Shown in pieces: positions 56,404-64,000 of a DNA stretch of 64,000 nt; the first letter of the stretch is position 1, and every line of letters starts with the position of its first letter. Position numbers and translations under genes: made by a program. The stretch covers positions 372,001 through 436,000 of the forward strand of contig MU385754.1 of the NCBI GenBank assembly GCA_022497155.1, given 5' to 3'. The DNA comes from Whalleya microplaca. Taxonomy: Eukaryota; Ascomycota; Sordariomycetes; Xylariales; Xylariaceae. Under the pieces are notes generated by a model, which ran no database searches, was not told the origin of the DNA, and saw only the letters and a program-made list of their open reading frames with translations.

Positions 56404-57650
56404 TGTGTTTACGAGACAGAGTCTTCATCCGTCGCATATGCGTATTGAGAAATGCTCAAAATCATGAAATTACGTTGAAGTCATAGGTAGCCCGGTACGT
56501 GTGTACGTACATTTAGTAAAATCTACAAATCTGGGCTCCGCTTTAAACCAACCTTGATGGGCAGGGGTGCAGGAGATAAGGCGGTTCGGAAAATCTCGGC
56601 CTTCATTATCAATCTAGGTACCTAGGTACATACCTCTAAGCAATTGATGTTATTAACATTGGTGAGATCTTGTCAAGTTCAATTTTTCATTCCTCACTCT
56701 CAGCATAGCTCAGGTTATATATATATTCCTATGACCCTTATTTTACCCACTTGATACAGAGTTTGGTCTGGTAGGTACTCCCATTTTTCAGCTCTCAAGA
56801 GATCTACATAAAAGAAGTTACATACAAATTTAAAGCCACATGAACGCTCGGAGCGATATGGCAATACCCGAATCCCATTGCACGATCATCTACCAGGTAT
56901 GTAGTCCAACAGTGGGTGCTAATAGACCCATATCCAAGTCTTTCCTTAATTTCCGAAATTCTCTGTCTAGTTGAATCCTCCGAATGTGTCCAAATTTGCG
57001 TGAAGTTATGAGAGTAACGTAACGCTGTTAAGCGCATCTAGTTATCCACTGCTTTAGCCATATATAGAAAAATCGACAGAGAACTGTGTAGTCAAGGCCC
57101 AATTATATAGCTGTAGGATCGGACTTGATATTCCGAACAACAGTCATCTATTACTGCCCAAGTTTGGTTCGAGACCACGGGATGTTGTACGAGTTTGGGT
57201 AGCTAAAAATTCTAAGCCAGCAGGCTGTTCAACGCTTGAATTTGCCGCAAACCCTTCTCTTAACGACACTCACGTACAGAAACGTGAGGAACTTAGAAGA
57301 TACGGGAGACTCTATTTCATATCATAAATCACTCTCTATATCGTTCGGTCTTGGGACAAGCCAAAGACGAGAAGCTCATTATTACCAGGACGGAACAGTC
57401 ACCTTTACAAATGTTGTTCATATATATATATAAAGGCTAGTGCCAAGGACTAAGTTGCCTGCAGCTAGATACATTCTTTTTGATCTTCCATTAGACATTA
57501 TGGCATAACCATGAACCATATGCTCGATATCCCAATCTTGTGAACTCCTGACTTTCTGCGCCTGGGCGAAACTGAAAGTAAGTAACGTGTTTGCCTTGGC
57601 TTGTTATAGTTGTTATGCCGCTGTCGCTATTCTACAATAACATCGTCTAA
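56404..57650. other. Intergenic, no gene seen
   Basis: 1.25 kb between two minus-strand genes. The TA-rich stretch near 57420 (TATATATATA) is a simple repeat. No coding support. Confidence 0.6.
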
Positions 57651-59026
57651 CTATTTATACTCACTCGTAGGCCGCAATGGCAGCTTCGCGGCCTCGTAGG
57701 CCATATCAATCATCCGCGCGGTGTTGATGGAGTCCACACCATGCACCCACTGCTGGACCTCGCGCCCACGCACCTTATTGACAAACTGTTCCAGCTGATA
57801 CCGATACGTGGCCCAGTACGCCTCGCCCGGCTGATCGATGCCGGCTTCCTTGAACGTGTACGCCTTGACGGTCTTGCTCTTCTTCCAGCTCTTGACGACG
57901 GCGGACTCGTCCCCGGTCTTGTGCAGCACGAACTCGTCATCCACCTGGATGGAATGCATGAACGCGGGCTGCACGAACAACGCGAGCTTCACCCGCCGCG
58001 TCCGCACCACCTCCTGCCCCTCGGCCACCTCGTCGACCCCGGCCTCGGCGCCCGAGACCACGACCCCCCGGTGCTCGACCTCCACGTCGGGCGAGAACCG
58101 ACTCAGCGGCGCCTTGAGATCGCCCGCCATCTCGCCGAGCCCGCCCCCGGGGAACCGGAAGCGCGCGCTGAACAGGCGCTCGCACCGCTCGTCGTAGGTC
58201 CCCGGGCGCGTGACGCACTCCTCGCACGCCTCGGGCAGGCCCCCGAACACGCGCTCCAGCGCGCTCGAGGTGTACGTGCCCAGGTCGAGCAGCGCGCCCC
58301 CGCCTAGCTCGTACCGGTACCGGATGTCGTCGTCGGCGAACTTCCAGCGCGGCACCCAGAGCACGGCCTTTGCGTGCGCGACCTCGCTAGGCGTGATGAA
58401 GCTCATGAAGACCGTCCAGGCTGGGTGGAAGATGTAGTGCGCGGCCTCAAGGAGCACCGGGGCGTTGGGGGTCCTGAGGAGTGGCGACTCGAAGAGGGCC
58501 GTCGCTTCTGTCGTGTTGCTCACCGAAGGTTTCTCTAGGAGCACGTGCTTCCCTGCTTTGAGGGCGCGCAGGGCCCATTCAAAGTGTAACCCGTTCGGCA
58601 GAGGTATGTAGACGCAGTCAATGGCAGGATTGTCCAGTATAGCTTAGTACATCATGTTAGTACCTAGCTGGAGAAACGGGAGGACTTGCGGGCGCACATT
58701 GATAAGACGCTGCCACCTCCAGTATGTTATATTTGTCAGCGTAGGTTTTCGCCTTCTTTGGGTCTCGGGCCGCTACGGCCTGGATCACGACATCGGGATG
58801 GCTCTTTGCTGGGATGATAAGAGCCTGCGGTCTTTGATATACAAACAACGAAGATGTTAGTGATTCTGCTTTTGAGTGATGCGGTTGCCCAACGCGATAT
58901 CCTAACTTACCCGATGTCCGCGGCACCCAGGATGCCAAAGCGGAGCGGCGTGGCTGACTTCGACACTTCTGCAGGCTTGAATATCTGCCAATTTCGGCGC
59001 GCAAGACCAAAGAGGCCCGCCATCAT
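57651..59026 (-). CDS. Gfo/Idh/MocA-family oxidoreductase (D-xylose dehydrogenase-like)
   Basis: Three exons (59026-58911, 58831-58698, 58642-57651) give 413 aa in frame. This family uses NAD(P) to oxidise sugars or dihydrodiols; the closest fungal forms are NADP+ D-xylose 1-dehydrogenases and trans-dihydrodiol dehydrogenase-like proteins. The Rossmann motif RFGILGAADIG spans the end of exon 1, exon 2 carries ALIIPAKSHPDVV and VAARDPKKAKTYA, and exon 3 has VYIPLPNGLHFEW, the family-defining GKHVLLEKPSVSN and the HYIFHPAW segment. A leading helix, MMAGLFGLARRNW, precedes the domain; two ATGs are adjacent and the first is used. The 3' two-thirds is very GC-rich. The substrate is not determined. 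Confidence 0.92.
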
Positions 59027-59798
59027 TCAAATGTGTAATCTATTCTGAGAACTTAGGCATGTGTTGAAATGAGTCCGATTGACGTTAATGAGATCACATG
59101 CCAACAGTCGGTCAGGGACGAGCTCCTGCTGACAACTGTACAATGTCTTAGCCAAAATATCCACCCACGCACCCAATCAATCGAAAAGACGTGGGTATAC
59201 ATTTTCTTGATCTAGGTATTTCTTACAAAGATAGGTCTACACTGAAATAAGCTTTAGGATGTTACCTTAGTGTTCGCATGTAATTGCGCATATGTCGTGG
59301 CCCAGAATACCCATCAACCGCAATTGAATTAATTCACAAGCTTATGATTGGTACCGATTGACTCGTTCCGTCTCTACCAGACAAATCTCGAGTTGAATTT
59401 ACCTATCTATGAATGGATTGATGGAAACATGAATATATAAATACATAAACAGACATCGAGGCAAGACAGGCACATGGAAAGATTGGGGCGTGACATCGTA
59501 ATATTGAATAAATATAACTTGGGAAAAAGCTCAGCTTAGTCCGCTATGAAGGTAATTCACCATATCGCAATTCACACCATTTCAAAGCACAATCAACTCC
59601 ATTACGGACGGATTGCCGAGATCAGATTTACAAGTTCGGCTTGCGCGCGATATTATTTCCAAAAATGCTAAAGATATCCAAGCATATAATCATGAGCATG
59701 CAATTATCCTGTCCATTGAATGCGTTCCACAGAAATCCGCCAATGATTGGAGGTATCAAATATCATAAACGGCCAATAGGTAGAAGGGTGAAGTTCGT
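59027..59798. other. Intergenic, no gene seen
   Basis: 772 bases between the dehydrogenase start and the 3' end of the small secreted-protein gene; it holds the dehydrogenase promoter. Nothing else is supported. Confidence 0.65.
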
Positions 59799-60526
59799 TT
59801 ACAAGATGCCACCGACGATGCTGGTCAGGGGAGACAGAGCACCGCCAGCGATCTGCTGGATGCCACCGACGAGGCCGGTAACCTCCTGGACGAGAGGGCC
59901 AGCAAGGTTACCGACGGCGCCAAGAGCGAAGCTGGCGATGGGCTTGACGAGGGGCTGGACAGTGGAGAGGAGGAACTGTAGCTCAGGCTTAACCTCCTTC
60001 AAGACATCTGATCTATAGTTAGTACAATTGACTATATATATGCCATATGTATCATGGGGAACTTACCGGCAGGCAGGGTCTTGACAAGCTTCTCGGCAGT
60101 GGAGACGATACCGCTCGACAGAGTGGTGGCGTCGTTCAGCAGGTTGGGGACACCCTTGAGTTGGTCCTCGGTCAGGGAGCCGACGACACCGGAAACCAGA
60201 GGCGTAACATCGCTGAGGAGGCCAGTGACCTGTCCAGCAACACCAGTGAGGATCTGCTCAACCTTAGGGACGACATCGAGGGTGACGTTGCCAGCCGACA
60301 GGGTGACTAAATATGTCGTTAGCTGCTAGATCAAATTGAGTCTTAAATTGGGGCAAACCATACGTAGGGAAGACAGATCCTTCTCGACGGTGCCCTTGAC
60401 GGTGGTGACGGCGGTGGTGGCGACTTGCAGGACCTGAAGTTGCCTGGCATCAGCCGTGTGAGTAGCCGGGGCGGCGATGGCCGAACCCATAGAAAGGGCG
60501 GCGAGAGCGAAGCTGGTGAACTGCAT
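59799..60526 (-). CDS. Small secreted protein of unknown function
   Basis: Three exons (60526-60364, 60306-60067, 60007-59799) give 203 aa in frame. A clear signal peptide opens it (MQFTSFALAALSMGSAIA, cleavage after about residue 18-19). The mature part is Val/Leu/Thr/Gly-rich with repeated amphipathic helices (ATTAVTTVKGTVEKDL, VEQILTGVAGQVTGLLSD, LGAVGNLAGPLVQEVTGL) and no Cys. This resembles hydrophobic-surface-binding or cell-wall-associated small proteins of fungi, but I cannot assign it firmly. The absence of cysteine separates it from hydrophobins. The introns are 57 and 59 bp. The upstream region has TATA-like boxes (about 60565 and 60715), consistent with a strongly expressed gene. 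Confidence 0.8.
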
Positions 60527-63500
60527 TGTTGCGATGATTATCGGCGTTGCGGGGGCGGATTAGGCTGTATATGCGGAGCTGAAAAGCTTGAGATATCAAA
60601 GAGTGACTAAGTTGGACGAGTAAGAGAATGACTGAGTGAGAGACTCGAAAGCTGATCGTTTGCTTATTGATGGGACGAGGAAAATTCCCAGCTGGATGGG
60701 CTAGCGATGGGAGATATATACTTGCCCGTTGGCCACCCCCCTGAGTCCTTCATCAATATTGGTTCCACGATCAACTGCTCCGCTCATCTGGGTAACAAGG
60801 CCGGACTGCTCTCTCATGTCGTCACTTAATCAAGGACTTGTATGGCGATGGGCATTTTGGCCCTCTCGCCTTCTCCGTCGACGACTTAGAGGTCAAGCTC
60901 AAACCCTTGGCGACATGGATTAGGCATGATATAAATGGATACCCGTGCAACGGCTATCTTCATTAACGCGTTGAACTTCAATGTGCCCGCTGTAGATAAT
61001 CACCGACTGCATTCTGAAGAAATGGACCAATAGCCTTCCGAACTAGACCAGGGGTGCCTGGATGGTAGCGGCCGGTCCTCCCCGCATCCAGCGCAATGAG
61101 AGCAGATCCTAATGTTACCCGTCTGTAGCTATTCCCGAACAGCTTAGTACTAGCCCCAGTGAAATCCATGGTGGTGGATAACTTTTACCTAGCATTGCTG
61201 AATGGCATGGTGACAGTTCGTTGTCAGTACTTAGTACCCCGTTGGCGGCTTGGCTAGAGGCTATTTTGAACACTACTGCACTGGAGGATGCAGGATACTA
61301 TCGACAACTACCGTCGAAGTATAATTAATTGACCGCATTCAGAATGTGGTATGCTAGCATATCGTCGTTTGCGGCTTGGTCTCGTTTTCCCATGGAGGAT
61401 TATTATGCGTAGGGTGCCTATCGCAAAGGAGCAGTGCTGATGACTATCAAACGATTACCTGGCTGATCATCACCAGTTCCTGACTGCACAATACATGGAA
61501 GAACAACAGATACACAGACACATGGTCGGTCTGCTAGCCGAGCGCCTTGATGTTTAGCGACTACGCGGTCTCGGCCACTCATCCTATCTTTTCAATAGGA
61601 GAATAACTCCCCACCCTCTTAATGAGTTCACGGCCTAATAGCGGGGTTCCTGGCTCCCGGTAAGACTTCAACCCACCATTTTGATTTGGTATACTACGTA
61701 AAAAGCTGTAGGCATCGCGAAAAAAAGATAGTCGCCTGCAAGGTAACAAGATGGTGTTGAGATTCGAAATGAGATTGTACAGGCGTGCCTTCATGCCAGT
61801 CATTGTGAAATTGTACCTGGCACTTCCAACATCCCAGCGCAATTTGACCCTTTTATGTCGTGATCCTCTTGGGTTACGGTAGTATGTCGCCATGTCTTTA
61901 CGTACTATAGTAGTAAGCCCTTACTAGCGGTCAAATTTTTCATTTTAAGTGTTGGGAAGGATTTCTATGAGACGAAAATTCTAGTATCCCTCAACCTAAC
62001 CAGAGCGTATAGCTAATAATTCTCCATGAGTGAAGGAATTTAGATTTTAGATTTGCTCTCACGATGATTAGGCTCTTGAGCACGGTGATTCTGTATCTTA
62101 TTGCGGAGTCATAAACAAATGCCCCTTTTACTGTGATTAGGTACCGACGTCACTGCAAACCTTATATTTAGTGCGTTTGATAATTTTGGGCGTCCATGAC
62201 GTCGAATATACCCCTGACATACAATGTAACCCTATATAGCCAATCTTAAGACTCCTGTCAGACTGATATGTGGAGTTGTTCTGCGCATTTTTCCAGACTA
62301 TCCGCCATCTAGGTTCCTGACTTGCTTGGGAACCTGATTAAGCGTGCCCAGGTTTTATCATCCCGCGCTCCCGCTGCAAAAGGGGCACAGTTGCAAATTC
62401 TAACAATGGATTTCGATCCACTTCAAAACCGTACGTTTTTCAGAAAAGGCTCAGATAGTTATCCTCTATCAAAACCCCTGACCGATGTACTAGTACCGGA
62501 AGTGCGATCATCGCCAAGATGTGAAGTCATGGTGTCCACCACATTTTCCTTGACCCTGAATGTATAAACAATCATGATCATGGCTTCAGCGCAGCTCAAG
62601 CCGCTACGTGTGGTCTACGTTGTAGAGAGAAATTCGACGGACCGAGAACGCAGGAGTGAAATCTTTAATAAAGCCTCTTATTATACCTACCATGCTGCCA
62701 TGGAAAGTCTCATTTCATTCCATCCCGCTAGGTGCATCTTGAATTTCCCTTGAATTACAAAACGACCATTGTGGGGAGTATCGGCTTAGAGGGTTTGAGA
62801 AAGCGTTTCGCAAAGCTAGTCGGCCTCGAATATTCCAGGATCATTTTCATGATTCCAAGGTCGTTGGCGCCTGAAAGCCGGCCACACCGGCGACACAAGG
62901 TATGAAGAACCAGCCAGCTAATTTTATTTTTTTAGATGACCCTTCGAAAACTCAAGCGGTAGGAGTCTACCGCATCACGGTGTACGCTTTTACAATCTCA
63001 CCGTCCAAGCAATGACACGAAGCGTCGTCAGACCTCCACGTACATACGTAGGCTACGAACGTGTAGGGTATAATCAATGGGAGCTAGGTAATGTGGACAA
63101 CGATCGCATACCACAGCAGCTTACCAGTAATATCTGTCGGCTTAGAAACTGGCAGCATTATCTCCGTTCACGATCTCCTGCACGAAGTGCTCTACAATGA
63201 GCCCGAAGTTGCCGTTGTTCATATTGACAGGCAATGCTGGCCTCGAGGCAATCGCTACCATCCTAGCCTAGAAACACGCCTATTATTTTATTTTTGGCTT
63301 CAGGGAACATATGGAGGGCGGAACCGCTACTATAGTGATATAGGAATGCGGCCATTCGTCCTATTGTGATCAAATTGTTACCACTGATGAGTACATGACC
63401 GCTGGCATCAAGAGCACCACATCTGTGTCTTGCTGCCGTATCTATGCCTTTACCTAGTAGCGCCCGATGACCTGAGGTTCGTTGCGCCGCCCTCGTACAC

Positions 63501-64000
63501 GCGCCGCCCGTCGCAATACCCGTACGGCTTCGCGCTATCCCACTCAGGGCAGATGTGTCGTATGTACAGCCCGCTCAAACTGGCTCTCCCGAAGCACTGC
63601 GCCATGTGCAGGCGATGCAAGCACGAGATGGATAGAACCGATAGGCTCGTCGAATACGTCACGACCGAACACGAAAATAGACGGTACGCATGGCTATATA
63701 AGAGCTCTTCCAGCGACCCTTACAAACCGATTTGAACAAGATCGCGATGTCAAGCAAGATTCATCTGCTGCAGCAGTGTCTAGGTCTGTCGAGCATTCTT
63801 GCTTCTTCGCAAGAAAGCCTCACAGCACAAAGCTCAGACGCGATAAGACGCCGGCAAGCCGTAACCGCCATCGTATTCATAACTACACTGGCTGAGCTCG
63901 TCAGGTTTAAGTCGATATGATCTTTCCGGATGTGACCAACATCAAGCTTGATATTTTCTACCTAATGGAGTCCCCTGGATCGATAGTACAAGGACCCTGA
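60527..64000. other. Right flank, no supported gene
   Basis: 3.5 kb without a convincing gene. A frame at 63430-63735 (+) is locally GC-rich and includes a CAMCRRC motif; the opposite strand over 63450-63662 is also open. Either could be a small protein or an old remnant, but no family is recognised. The frame at 61579-61893 (-) has no support. The remainder shows short stop-broken frames only. Confidence 0.45.

Noticed and set aside
57741..58307. 188-codon plus-strand frame over the Gfo/Idh gene
   Set aside because: Antisense by-product of a GC-rich exon; the minus strand has the complete family signature.
1..64000. CRISPR arrays, rRNA operon, bacterial-type operons or a secondary-metabolite cluster
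   Set aside because: None of the required repeat-spacer patterns, rRNA sequence, or PKS/NRPS/terpene core genes were seen; the spliced genes mark a eukaryote.

Overview
The window looks like nuclear DNA of a filamentous ascomycete (Pezizomycotina, probably a Sordariomycete; genus not determined). Reasons: many 48-170 bp GT..AG introns with fungal donors and TACTAA-like branch points, a fungal housekeeping set (UPF3, PPG1, DAD1, Rho4, elongin C, DBR1, ZPR1, an Rpr2/Snm1-type protein) and families expanded in these fungi (HET, NACHT/STAND, fungal CorA-like, GH72). I rebuilt spliced models by hand; every multi-exon model called intact keeps frame across all its junctions. No rRNA, complete tRNA or CRISPR array was seen.

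Layout. 1-29.7 kb is sparse and accessory-like: an aldehyde dehydrogenase (2975-4812), two unrecognised coiled-coil proteins (6453-7148, 11237-12082), an NTF2/SnoaL-like protein (14141-14605), a 4.5-kb repeat-rich desert (14.6-19.1 kb) with tRNA-like and other short repeats, then a divergent pair: a RAD5/RAD16-like SNF2 protein (complement 19105-22157) and a NACHT P-loop protein ending in C2H2 zinc fingers (22754-26262). A GC-rich intronless SDR follows at 27.8 kb.

29.7-60.5 kb is gene-dense: UPF3, an atypical kinase, a CorA-like gene split by a 320-bp solo LTR with a 5-bp target duplication, a secreted carboxylesterase, a PPG1 phosphatase with a possible membrane-anchored extension, DAD1, Rho4, elongin C, DBR1, a GH72 enzyme without a signal peptide, a HET gene with an apparent 2-bp deletion, ZPR1, an RNase P/MRP zinc protein, a Gfo/Idh/MocA dehydrogenase and a small secreted protein. 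60.5-64 kb shows no supported gene.

How the genes relate: the conserved genes serve separate cell functions (NMD, PP2A-type signalling, kinetochore, polarity, ubiquitin ligase, intron turnover, RNase P/MRP) and do not form a cluster. Accessory genes sit between them, and two (CorA-like, HET) look broken. The best candidate for an unfamiliar system is the NACHT-C2H2/SNF2 divergent pair next to the repeat-rich desert.
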